From the NCBI RefSeq assembly GCF_018294505.1, contig NC_057801.1:431176619-431240618 (forward strand): 64,000 bases of DNA. The letters are read 5' to 3'. Every line of letters starts with the position of its first letter. The stretch's first letter is position 1. A program made the translations under genes and the position numbers. Under the pieces are notes generated by a model that made no database searches, was not told the DNA's origin, and worked only from the letters and a program-made list of their open reading frames with translations. Source of the stretch: Triticum aestivum (lineage: Eukaryota > Streptophyta > Magnoliopsida > Poales > Poaceae). Shown piece after piece: positions 1-11,690 of the stretch.

Positions 1-1938
1 AAACGGGGGGAAAGGTTGCATGTTCGCTATGCTAGGGACGTGTGGCATTCAAACGGACCGCGTATTTGGATTCGTCTCATCGTTCTGAGCAACTTTAATG
101 TAGAAAACATTTTCATCTGACTTACAGTTGAATTTAAAATGATATTTCAAAGTTTAATAAATATTCTAAAATTTCTGCATTTAATTAATCCAGATTGACC
201 AAGTCAATTGACTGGTCAAAAGGGAAGGCATGGCCCACATGACATAGACTGAACCTAAACAAAATAAATAAAATCTAACTTAACTAAATGGGGTCCACCT
301 GCCATAGGCTAGTAACTAACCTAACAAGTGATTAACACTAAACTAATTGGACAGGGCCGTTCTCACATCTAGTGGCTGTGCCACGGCCAACACTCATGGG
401 GCAGAACCACGGCGGCCATAGTCATTATCAGCAACAAGCAACAACATAGTAGCACGAAGATAGAGCAGTAGTAAGCAGCACTAGAAGAGCAGCAACCGGA
501 GCAGCAGTAGTGCAGTAGCAGGCGCCAACAGCAAGGGCAGCAGCAGCGGCAAGGCAAGCAGCAACGCAGCAGACGAGCAGCACGGCTGAGCTCAGCTGCT
601 GCGCGCGGGGCACGACCCAGGCGTGCGTGACGACGCAGCACGCGCCGGCGGGCGCGGCCGGGGCAGCTAGGAGCTCGCGACGAGCGCGGCCAAACCGAGG
701 CAGGGGAGCGGCGGTAGGCACGACGCGAGCGAGTGCGCGAGCGCGTCCGTGTGTGGATGGTCAAGCGCGTGCGTGGACGGGGCGAACTCCCATCTATTCC
801 GACTAAATGACAGCGGCCGGATCATTGGATAGACGGGGTCAATGCTACAAGTGGGGATGGCAGCTACGGGGAGGAATCGAACGGGAAACATGGGGCTTTT
901 GCTGTGGTGCTCACCGTGAGGTCATGCGGACGGCTCATGGACGCCGGGGTGGACGAACGGCAGCGGATCGAAGGAGATCGCCGACGGCAGAGGTTGAAGA
1001 AGGTGGTCGATGGCGGCAGCCAGCGGGCGAAGACGAGGAAGACGGGGCCGATCCACGTGGTGGTGATGTTGAGCTCGAACGGGTCGATGTAGACGACGTA
1101 GGCAAGGACGAGGATGCTCTTGGACACACCGGCGAGACGAGAGGCGGTCGGTGGCTGTGTGGACGATGGCGGGCGGCGACGAAGACGTTGGGGAAGAAGA
1201 CGTTGGGGGAGGGGTGTAAGGGGATCTGGTGGGGAGAGAGAAAGGCAGAGAGGAAGAGCTGGGTGGAGTGGGCGAGTAGGGAGGGAGCCCGAGGCGTCGG
1301 GGCTGCCCTTATCCCCTCGCCGCCGATGTGGCAGCGCGGGGCGCCGCGCCTGGTCCGGTGGGAACGAGATGGGGGGAGGGGCTCGGTCGCGTGAACAGAG
1401 AGGAGAGGGATGACCGGGGAGGGGGAGTGGGCCGGCCTAGCTGGGCCAGCTGGCTCGGGTGGACCGAAGTCCAGGTGAGGCAGGGGGCTCTCTTCTTCTT
1501 TTCCTTTCTTTGCTTTATGTTTTTTTAATAAACAGAGATGGGTAAGAAAACATTGGGCATGCTATTTACTTAGGAAAAATATGGGAAGTGCCCCTTTTAT
1601 TCCCCGGTGATCTTAGACAGTGCCACAATTATTTTGGAGACAAGAAGAATTCATTTGGTATTTTCATAAATAGGATAGCATTTAAAAATGCTAAATTGGT
1701 GCTGTTATAATTGCTAATGCTCATCTTTGCACAAAAGTGAGGTTGTGTTCCTTAACAAATAATTGTTACAGAATTGTTGACAGATGATGAACATTTTTCC
1801 AGCAACTTTTGAGCAACTTCAAACTTCACTTGAATTTGAATTGACTGGAATTTCAAATGGGATATTGAACAAAGTTGATTAAGCTCTGTTTGGAAAAATG
1901 ATTAGTTTAATCACAGAGGGTTACTGTAGCATGACACT
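1..1938 (-). repeat. Probable LTR and leader of an unidentified minus-strand retrotransposon, truncated
   Basis: No convincing gene is present. Positions 1-360 and 1500-1938 are AT-rich; 361-1490 is strongly GC-rich and gives overlapping open frames in several phases on both strands, as expected from composition alone. Read on the minus strand, the order is an AT-rich block, a pyrimidine-rich stretch near 1500-1200, then a GC-rich leader ending near a GTGAG splice-donor-like site around 920. This resembles the promoter and leader half of a long Gypsy LTR, such as that of element G in this window. The terminal bases (complement of GTAGCATGACAC at 1927-1938) recall the start of Triticeae LTRs. 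No second LTR, PBS or coding domain is visible, so the assignment is an inference. Confidence 0.35.
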
Positions 1939-4900
1939 AGGCTTCTTGGCAAGGGCAATAGCCCAGTGTTGTCACAAAATAGAGTCATCGGGCCCAACAC
2001 ATTGGGAATAACTCCTAGGTCGGTGATGAACTCCTTCATCCAGATTGCTTCATGTGCTGCCTCCGAGGCTGCCATGTACTCCACTTCACATGTTGATCCT
2101 GCCACGACACTTTGCTTGCAACTACACCAGCTGACTGCCCCACCATTCAAAATGTACACGTATCTGGTTTGTGACTTGGAGTCATCCAGATCTGTGTTGA
2201 AGCTAGCATCGACGTAACCCTTTACGACGAGCTCTTCATCACCTCAATAAACGAGAAACATATCCTTAGTCCTTTTCAGGTACTTCGGGATATTCTTGAC
2301 CGCTGTCCAGTGTTCCATGCCGACATTACTTTGGTACCTCCCTACCAAACTTACGGCAAGGTTCACATCAGGTTTCGTACACAACATGGTATACATAATA
2401 GACCCTATGGCTGAGGCATAAGGGATGACACTCATATTTTCTCTATCTTCTGCCGAGGTCGGGCATTGAGCCGTGCTCAATCTCACACCTTGCAATACAG
2501 GCAAGAACCCCTTCTTGGACTGATCCATATTGAACTTCTTCAATATCTTGTCAAGGTATGTGCTTTGTGAAAGACCAATGAGGCGTCTCAATCTATATCT
2601 ATAGATCTTGATGCCTAATATGTAAGCAGCTTCTCCAAGGTCCTTCATTGAAAAACACTCATTCAAGTAGGCCTTTACGCTTTCCAAAAGTTATATATCA
2701 TTTCCCATCAATAGTATGTCATCTACATATAATATGAGAAATGCTACATAGCTCCCACTCACTTTCTTGTAAACACAGGCTTCTTCATAAGTCTGCATAA
2801 ACTCAAACGCATTGATCATTTCATTAAAGCAAATGTTCCAACTCCGAGATGCTTGCACCAGCCCATAGATGGAGCGCTGGAGCTTGCACACCTTCTCAAC
2901 ATTCTTAGGATCGACAAAACCTTCCGGCTGCATCATATACAATTCCTCCTTAAGGAAACCGTTAACGAATGTTGTTTTGACGTCCATTTGCCATATCTCA
3001 TAATCATAGAATGCGGCAACTGCTAACATGATTCGGACGGACTTCAGCTTCGCTACGGGTGAGAAGGTCTCATCATAGTCAACCCCTTGAACTTTTCGAT
3101 AACCCTTAGCGACAAGCCGAGCCTTATAGACGGTCACATTACCATCCGCGTCAGTCTTATTCTTAAAGATCCACTTATTTTCTATGGCTTGCCGATCATC
3201 AGGAAAGTCTGTCAAAGTCCATACTTTGTTTTCATACATGGATCCTATCTTGGATTTCATGCCTTCAAGCCATTTGTTGGAATCTGGGCCCGCCATCGCT
3301 TCTTCATAGTTCGAAGGTTCACCGTTGTCTAACAACATGATTTCCAGGATAGGGTTGTCGTACCACTCTGGTGCGGAATGTGCCCTTGTGGACCTACGAA
3401 GTTCAGTAGCAACTTGATCCGAAGTTTCATGACCATCATCATTAACTTCCTCTCCAATTGGCGCAGGCACCACAGAAACATCTTCCTGAGCTGCGCTACT
3501 CTCCGATTCAAGAGGCAGTACTTCATCAAGTTCTACTTTCCACCCACTTACTTCTTTCGAGAGAAACTCTTTCTCCAGAAAGGATTCGTTCTTGGCAACA
3601 AAGATCTTGCCTTCAGATCTGAGGTAGAAGGTATACACAATGGTTTCCTTAGGGTATCCTATGAAGACGCATTTTTCCGACTTGGGTTCGAGCTTTTCAG
3701 GTTGAAGTTTCTTGATATAAGCATCGCATCCCCAAACTTTTAGAAACGGCAACTTAGGTTTCTTCCTGAACCATAATTCATACAGTGTCGTCTCAACGGA
3801 TTTAGATGGTGCCCTATTTAAAGTGAATGTGGTTGTCTCTAAAGCATAACCCCCAAATGATAGCGGTAAATCAATAAGAGACATCATAGATCACACCATA
3901 TCCAATAGAGTGCGGTTACAATTCGGACACACCATTACGCTGAGGTGTTCCAAGCGGCGTGAGTTGTGAAACACTTCCACATTTCCTTAAGTGTGTACCA
4001 AACTCATGACTCAAATATTCTCCTCCATGATCTGATCGCAAGAACTTTATTTTCCTGTCACGTTGATTCTCTACCTCACTCTGAAATTCCTTGAACTTTT
4101 CAAAGGTCTCAGACTTGTGTTTCATTAAGTAGACATACCCATATCTACTTAAGTCATCAGTGAGGGTGAGAACATAAGGATAGCCACCGTAAGCCTCAAC
4201 GCTCATTGGACCGCACACATCAGTATGTATTATTTCCAACAAGTTGGTTGCTCGCTCCATTGTTCCGCAGAATGGAGTATTGGTCATTTTGCCCATGAGG
4301 CATGGTTCATACGTGTCAAATGATTCATAATCAAGAGACTCCAAAAGTCTCATCTGCATGGAGTTTCTTCATGCGTTTGACACCAATGTGACCAATGCGG
4401 CAGTGCCACAAGTATGTGGGACTATCATTATCAACCTTACATCTTTTGGCATTCACACTATGAATATGTGTAACATCATGTTCGAGATTCAATAAAAATA
4501 AACCATTGACCAGCGGGGCATGACCATAAAACATATCTCTCATATAAATAGAACAACCATTATTTTCGGATTTAAATGCGTAGCCATCTCGCATTAAACG
4601 AGATCCAGATACAATGTTCATGCTCAAAGCTGGCACTAAATAACAATTATTGAGGTTTAAAACTAATCCCGTAGGTAAATGTAGAGGTAGCGTGCCGACG
4701 GTGATCACAGCGACCTTGGGACCATTCCCGATGCGCGTCGTCACCTCGTCCTCGCCAGTCTCCGCTTACTCCGCAACTCCTGTTTTGAGTTACAAATATG
4801 ATCACCGCACCGGTATCAAATACCCAGGAGCTACTACGAGCGCTGGTAAGGTATACATCAATAACATGTATATCACATATACCTTTGGCATTGTCGGCCT

Positions 4901-5726
4901 TCTTATCCGCTAAGTACTTGGGGCAGTTCCACTTCCAGTGACCATTTCCCTTGCAATGAAAGCACTGAGTCTCGGGCTTGGATCCATTCTTTGGCTTCTT
5001 CCCGGCAACTGATTTACCGGGCATGGCAACTCCCTTACCGTCCTTCTTGAAGTTCTTTTTACCCTTGCCTTTCTTGAAACTAGTGGTCTTATTCACCATC
5101 AACACTTGATGTTCCTTTTTGATTTCCACCTCCGTTGATTTCAGCATTGAATATAACTCAGGAATAGACTTCTCCATCCCTTGCATATTGTTGTTCATCA
5201 TAAAGCTCTTGTAGCTAGGTGGGAGCGACTGGAGGATCCTGTCAATGACCGAGTCATCTGGAAGATTAACTCCCAGCTGAGACAAACGATTGTGCAACCC
5301 AGACATTTTGAGTATGTGCTTGCTGACAGAACTGTTTTCCTCCATCTTACAACTGTAGAACTTGTCAGAGACTTCATATATCTCGACCTGGGCATGAGCT
5401 TGGAAAACCATTTTTAGCTCTTGGAACATCTCATATGCTCTGTGCTGCTCAAAACACTTTTGGAGCCCCGGTTCTAAGCTGTAAAGCATGCCGCACTGAA
5501 CCATGGAGTAATCATCACTACGCGACTGCCAGGCGTTCATAACGTCTTGAGTTTCTGGGAAAATGAGTGCATCACCTAGCGGTGCTTCAAGGACATATGC
5601 TTTCTTGGCAGCTATGAGGATGATCCTCAAGTTTCGGACCTAGTCCGTATAGTTGCTACCATCGTCTTTCAGCTTGGTTTTCTCTAGGAACGCATTGAAG
5701 TTGAGGGCAACATTAGCGTGGGCCAT
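1939..5726 (-). pseudogene. Copia gag-pol polyprotein pseudogene (element C)
   Basis: This would have encoded the Copia polyprotein: gag, aspartic protease, integrase, reverse transcriptase and RNase H. The start at 5726 matches the MA(N/H)AHV-type gag start of the sister copy H. A TAG near 5641 replaces a Trp in the early gag. Gag runs to about 4850 with a CCHC knuckle (CFHCKGNGHWKWNCPKYL). The protease motif WVFDTG is followed by a frameshift near 4790. The GAG-pre-integrase HCRIGH motif and integrase (IHTDVCGPM, LRSDHGGEYLS) follow with another frameshift near 4350. RT keeps its catalytic YVDD (LYVDDILLMGND, about 2700-2730). RNase H is cut off after FCDNTG. At least four frame breaks make it non-functional. 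Confidence 0.9.
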
Positions 5727-6991
5727 TTGATCTACAACACATATTGTAAAGATATTTTAGACTATGTTCATGATAATTAAGTTCATCTAATCAAATTATT
5801 TAATGAACTCCCACTCAGATAGACATCCCTATAGTCATCTAAGTGATACATGATCCGATGTGTCCGATCATCACGTCAGACGGACTAGTCATCATCGGTG
5901 AACATCTCCATGTTGATCGTATCTGCTATACGACTCATGTTCGACCTTACAGTCTCTCGTGTTCCGAGGCCATGTCTGTACATGCTAGGCTCGTCAAGTC
6001 AACCTAAGTGTTTTGCATGTGTAAATCTGGCTTACACCCGTTGTATGCGAACGTTAGAATCTATCACACTCGATCATCACGTGGTGCTTCGAAACAACGA
6101 ACCTTCGCAATGGTGCACAGTTAAGGGAAACACATCTCTTGAAATTTTAGTGAGGGATCATCTTATTTATGCTACTGTCATTCTAAGCAAAAAGATGTAA
6201 ACATGACAAACATCACATGCAAATCATAAAGTGACATGATATGGCCAATATCATCTTGCGCCTTTGATCTCCATCTTTGAGGCGCGACATGATCACCTTC
6301 GTCACCGACATGACACCATGATCTCCATCATCGTGTCTTCATGAAGTTGTCTCGCCAACCATTACTTCTACTACTATGGCTAACAGTTAGCAATAAAGTA
6401 AAGTAATTACATGGCGTTTTCATTGAAACGCCGGTCATACAATAAATTAAGACAACTCCTATGGCTCCTGTTGGTTGTCATACTCATCGACATGCAAGTA
6501 GTCATTCCTATTACAAGAACATGATCAATCTCATACATCACATATGTCATTCATCACATCCTTTTGGCCATATCACATCACATAGCATACCCTGCAAAAA
6601 CATGTTAGACGTCCTCTAATTGTTGTTGCATGTTTTTACATGGCTGCTATGGGTTTCTAGCAAGAATGTTTCTTACCTACGTGAAAGCCACAATGGTGAT
6701 ATGCCAATTGCTATTTACTCTTCATAAGGACCCTTTTCATCGAATCCAATCCGACTAAAGTGGGAGAGACAGACACCCGCTAGCCACCTTATGCAACAAG
6801 TGCATGTCAGTCGGTGGAACCTGTCTCACGTAAGCGTACGTGTAAGGTCGCTCCGGGCCGCTTCATCCCACAATGCCGCCGAATCAAGATAGGACTAGTA
6901 ACGGTAAGCAAATTGAACAAACCACCGCCCACAACTACTTGTGTTCTACTCGTGCATATAATCTACACACAGACCTAGCTCATGATGCCAC
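5727..6991 (-). other. 5' leader and primer binding site of element C
   Basis: This is the untranslated leader between C's 5' LTR and its gag start. Immediately inside the LTR, the minus strand of about 6976-6990 reads TGGCATCATGAGC, a degenerate match to the initiator-Met tRNA primer site (TGGTATCAGAGC). The leader aligns along its length with those of H (42486-43774), B and J, which is what identifies it. No gene is seen in it. Confidence 0.75.
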
Positions 6992-7059
6992 TGTTGGGGA
7001 ACGTAGTAATATTCAAAATTTTCCTACATGTAACCAAGATCAATCTACGAGATGCTAGC

Positions 7060-7103
<44 letters not shown>

Positions 7104-7472
7104 TGCATCTTCATACCCTTGAAGATTGCTAAGCGGAAGCGTTACAAGAACGCGCTTGATGAAGTCGTACTCGCGGCGATTCAAATCGCAGAAGATCCGA
7201 TCTAGCGCCGAACGGACGGTGCCTCCGTGTTCAACACACGTACAGCCCGGGGACGTCTCATCCTTCTTGATCCAGCAAGGGGAGAGGAGAAGTTGAGGGA
7301 GAGCTCCGGCAGCACGACAACATGGTGGTGGAGCTTGCGGTTTTCCTTCAGGGCTTCGCCAAGCTCTATGGAGGAAGAGGAGGTGTTGGAGGAGGGAGGG
7401 GCTGCGCCAGGGGAAGGGTATGGCAGCCCCCCTATTTATAGGGGAAGGGGAGAGGGGGGCCGCCCCCCTTAG
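6992..7472 (-). repeat. 5' LTR of element C, segment 1 of 3
   Basis: This is the U5 side and promoter-proximal part of C's LTR, read on the minus strand. It begins (plus strand) TGTTGGGGAACG, the LTR end. A TATA box (minus-strand TATAAATA) is at 7433-7440. It is interrupted at 7472 by element B, and the sequence resumes at 50420 after the CTTAG duplication. Confidence 0.85.
7063..7099. repeat. (GA)n microsatellite inside the C LTR
   Basis: About 18 uninterrupted GA units lie in the transcribed U5 part of C's LTR, just downstream of the TATA box on the minus strand. The H LTRs have no such run at the matching place, so the expansion happened in this copy or its sublineage. Confidence 0.95.
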
Positions 7473-9195
7473 TGAAGGAAATATGCCCTAGAGGCAATAA
7501 TAAAGTTATTATTTATTTCTTTAATTCATGATAAATGTTTATTATTCATGCTAGAATTGTATTAACCAGAAACTTAGTACATGTGTGAATACATAGACAA
7601 AACATATAGTCCCTAGTATGCCTCTACTTGACTAGCTCGTTAATCAAAGATGATTATGTTTCCTAACCATAGACATGTGTTGTCATTTGATGAACGGGAT
7701 CACATCATCAGGAGAATGATGTGATGGACATGACCCATCTGTTAGCTTAGCATTATGATTGTGTTAGTTTCATTGCTACTGCTTTCTTCATGACTTATAC
7801 AAGTTCCTCAGACTATGAGATTATGCAACTCCCGAGTACCAGAGGAACACTTTGTGTGCTACCAAATGTCACAACATAAAAGGGTGATTATAAAGGTGCT
7901 CTACAGGTGTCTCCGAAGGTGTTTGTTGGGTTGGCATAGATCGAGATTAGGATTTGTCACTCCGTGTTTCAGAGAGGTATCTCTGGGCCCTCTCGGTAAT
8001 ACTCATCATTATAAGCCTTGCAAGCATTGTGACTAATGATTTAGTTGCGGGATGAAGTATTACGGAACGAGTAAAGAGACTTGCTGGTAACGAGATTGAA
8101 CTAGGTATTGAGATACCGACGATCGAATCTCAGACAAGTAACATACCGATGACAAAGGGAACAATGTATGTTGTCATGCTGTTTGATCGATAAAGATCTT
8201 CATAGAATATGTAGGAACCAATATGAGCATCCAGGTTCCGCTATTGGTTATTGACCGAAGACGTGTCTCGTTCATCTCTACATAGTTCTCGAACCCGTAG
8301 GGTCCGGACGCTTAACGTTCGACGGCGATTGGTATTATGAGTTTATGTGTTTTGATGTACCGAAGGTAGTTCAGAGTCCCGGATGTGATCACAGACATGA
8401 CGAGGTGTCTCAAAATGGTTGAGACATAAAGATTGATATATTGGACGACTATGTTTGGACATCGGAATGGTTCCGGGTGAGTTCGGGCATTTATCGGAGT
8501 ACCGGTGGGTTACCGGAACCCCCCGGGGAGTGTATGGGCCTTATTGGGCCTTAGTGGGAGAGAGGAGGAGGCGGCCAGGTGGAGGGCGTGCCCCCCTCCC
8601 AAGCCCAATCCGAATTGGGTGCCCCCCTTTCCTTCCCTCTCTCTCTCCCCCTTCCTTCCTCTCCTACTCCAACTTGGGAAGGGGGAATCCTACTTCCATT
8701 GGAAGTAGGACTCCCCCCTTGGGCGCGCCATAGAGGGCCGGCCCTCCCCCTCCTCCACTCCTTTATATACGGGGGAAGGGGCACCCCTTAGAGACAGAAG
8801 TTGACAATTGTTTAGCCGTGTGCGGTGCCCCCCTCCACAGTTACACACCTCGGTCATATCGTTGTAGTGCTTAGGCGAGGCCCTGCGTCGGTAACATCAT
8901 CATCACCGTCACCACGCCATCGTGCTGACGAAACTCTCCCTCGACCTCAACTGGATCAAGAGTACGAGGGACATCTCCGAGCTTAAGGTGTGCTGAACGC
9001 GGAGGTGTCGTACGTTTAGTGCTTGGATCGGTTGGATCGCGAAGACGTTCGACTACATCAACCGAGTTAACTAAATGCTTCCGCTTTCGGTCTACGAGGG
9101 TACGTGGACACACTCTCCCCTCTCGTTGCTATGCATCACATAGATAGATCTTGCATGATCGTAGGAATTTTTTGAAATTACCGCGTTCCTCATCA
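7473..9195 (+). repeat. 5' LTR of element B
   Basis: The 1,723-bp LTR starts TGAAGGAAATATGCCC and ends CTCATCA. It carries a TATA box at 8762-8769 (TTTATATA). The sequence follows the Angela/WIS/BARE LTR pattern and aligns in reverse with the C and H LTRs. The truncated 3' partner is at 50111-50414. Confidence 0.9.
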
Positions 9196-10080
9196 GTGGC
9201 ATCCGAGCCAGGTCTATGCGTAGATGTTATATGCACAAGTAGAACACAAAGAGTTGTGGGCGATAATAGTCATACTTCTTACCAGCATGTCATACTTTGA
9301 TTTGGCGGTATTGTTGGATGAAGCGGCTCACACCGACATTACGCGTACGCTTACGCGAGACTGGTTCTCCCGACGTGCTTTGCACATAGGTAGCTGGTGA
9401 GTGTCTGTTTCTCCAACTTTAGTTGAGTCGACTATGGCTACGCCCAGTCCTTGTTGAAGGTTAAAACCGCACACTTGATGAAAAATCGTTGTGGTTTTGA
9501 TGCGTAGGTAAGAACGGTTCTTGCTAGAAGCCCGTAGCAGCCACGTAAAACTTGGAACAACAAAGTAGAGGATGTCTAACTTGTTTTTGCAGGGCTTGCG
9601 GTGATGTGATATGGTCAAGCATGATGTGATATAATTTGTTGTATGAGATGATCATGTTTTGTAACAAAGTTATCGGCAACTGGCAGGAGCCATATGGTTG
9701 TTGCTTTATTGTATGCAATGCAATCGCCATATAATTGTTTTACTTTATCACTAAGCGGTAGCGATAGTCGTAGTAACAATAGGTGGCGAGACGACAACGA
9801 TGCTACGATGGAGATCAAGGTGTCGCGTCGGTGACGTTGGAGATCATGACGATGCTTCGGTGATGGAGATCATGAACACAAGATGATGATGGTCATATCA
9901 TGTCACATATTTTGATTGCATGTGATGTTTATCCTTTATGCATCTTATTTTGCTTAGAACAACGGTAGCATTATAAGATGATCCCTTACTAAATTTCAAG
10001 GTACAAGTGTTCTCCCTGAGTATGCATCGTTGCTATAGTTCGTCGTGCCGAGACACCACGTGATGATCGGGTGTGGTAAG
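9196..10080 (+). other. PBS and leader of element B, first part
   Basis: The PBS TGGCATCCGAGCC (9197-9209) follows the LTR by one base and resembles the initiator-Met tRNA complement. The leader then continues to 10080, where element E is inserted. The last five bases (10076-10080, GTAAG) are E's target-site duplication. Confidence 0.8.
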
Positions 10081-10127
10081 TGTCGGTGTCAAAACCGGCG
10101 GATCTCGGGTAGGGGGTCCCGAACTGT
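10081..10127 (-). repeat. 3' LTR of element E, outer fragment
   Basis: These 47 bases (TGTCGGTGTCAAAACCGG...) are the terminal end of E's LTR. They match 48079-48120 in the other LTR. Element F is inserted at 10127, and the LTR resumes at 17903 after the ACTGT duplication. Confidence 0.9.
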
Positions 10128-11663
10128 TGATACATCTCCAACGTATCTATAATTTATGAAGTATTCATGCTATTATATTATCCTTCTATGATGATTTATA
10201 TGCATTTATATGTCATTTTATATGATTTTTGGGACTAACCTATTAACCTAGAGCCCAGTGCCAGTTTCTGTTTTCTCCTTGTTTTTGTGTTTTCCAAAAA
10301 AGGGATATCAAACGGAGTCCAAATGACGTGCCAATTTTTGAGGATTTTTTCTGGACCAAAAGAAGACCACAGAGCATCAGAGTTGGGCCAGAGGAGTCCC
10401 GGGCTGCCCACGAGAGTGGGGGGCGCCCCCCCTAGGGCGCGGCCCCCTATCTCGTGGACAGCCCGGAGGCCCCCTTGACGTGAAACCAACGCCAAAAATT
10501 CCTATAAATACAGAAACCTTCGGGAATTAACCTAGATCGGAAGTTCCGCCACCGCAAGCCTCTGTAGCCACAAGAAATCAATCTAGGCCCTCTCTGGCAC
10601 CCTGCCGAAGGGGGCCATCATCACCGGAGGCCATGGAGGAGGATCTCGGAGGGGCCATCATCGCCATGAAGGCCAAGGACCAGAGAAGGAAAGCCATGGA
10701 GGAGGAAGCACAAGGGGGAGAACCTCTCCTCCTCTCTCTTGGTGGCACCAGAGTGCCATCGGGAGGGGAATCATCGCCGCGGTGATCGTCTTCATCAACA
10801 TCACCATCATCATCACCATCCTCATCTCTTTTACGCGGTCCACTCTCCCACACCCCGCTGTAATCCCTACTTGAACATGGTGCTTCATGCCACATATTAT
10901 GATCCAATGATGTGTTGCCATCTTATGATGTTTTGAGTAGATATCTTTTGTCCTTGAGTTGATTGATGATCTAGATTGGTACGAGTTGTATGTTTTATTC
11001 TTGGTGCTGTCCTATGGTGCCCTCCGTGTCACGCAAGCGTGAGGGATTCCCGCTGTAGGGTGTTGCAATGCATTCATGATTCGCTTATAGTGGGTTGCGC
11101 GAGTGACTGAAACACAAACCCGAGTAAGGGGATTGTTGCGTATGGGATAAAGGGGACTTGATGCTTTAATGCTATGGTTGGGTTTTACCTTAATGAATCT
11201 TTAGTATTTGCGGATGCTTGCTAGAGTTCCAATCATAAGTGCATATGATCCAAGTAGGAAAAGTATGTTAGTTTATGCCTCTCCCCCATATGAAATTGCA
11301 ATGATGACTATCGATCTTGTTAACAATTGCTTAGGACAATTCCGCACACCGATCCACCATTATTCCACATTCGCTATATATATTATTTAGTAGTATATTC
11401 TAAGTTTATGATAACATCACCTACTTTTATATTTTAGCTCTCCGATATCATACAAAGTTATCCTCTTTATACCCGCAACACAGTTTTATTTCTTGTTTCT
11501 AGTTGGAAGCAAACGTTCGGTGCATGTAGAGTCATATCAGTGGCAGATAGGGCTTGAGAGAATATTGATCTTACCTTTAGCTCCTTGTGGGTTCGACACT
11601 CCATACTTATCGCTTCCACCTTTGGGAATTGCTATGATGATTCCCTGCACTTGGGGATTATCA
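10128..11663 (+). repeat. 5' LTR of element F
   Basis: It starts TGATACATCTCC and ends GGGGATTATCA, with a TATA box (TATAAATA) at 10503-10510. Downstream of the TATA box is a leader with GGAGG/CATCAT repeats that gives short overlapping open frames; none is supported as a gene. Confidence 0.9.
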
Positions 11664-11673
11664 AGCTCTTTTC

Positions 11674-11690
11674 TGGCGCCGTTGACGGGG
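11674..11690 (+). other. Primer binding site of element F (tRNA-Asp type)
   Basis: TGGCGCCGTTGACGGGG matches the plant tRNA-Asp 3'-end complement (TGGCGCCGTTGCCGGGG) with one mismatch. It sits 10 bases inside the LTR, a wider gap than the 0-3 bases seen for the other elements here. Confidence 0.75.

Noticed and set aside
369..1528. Several overlapping frames on both strands near the left edge
   Set aside because: Composition effect: low complexity, no domain, no consistent phase, and no splice or start context that favours one of them.
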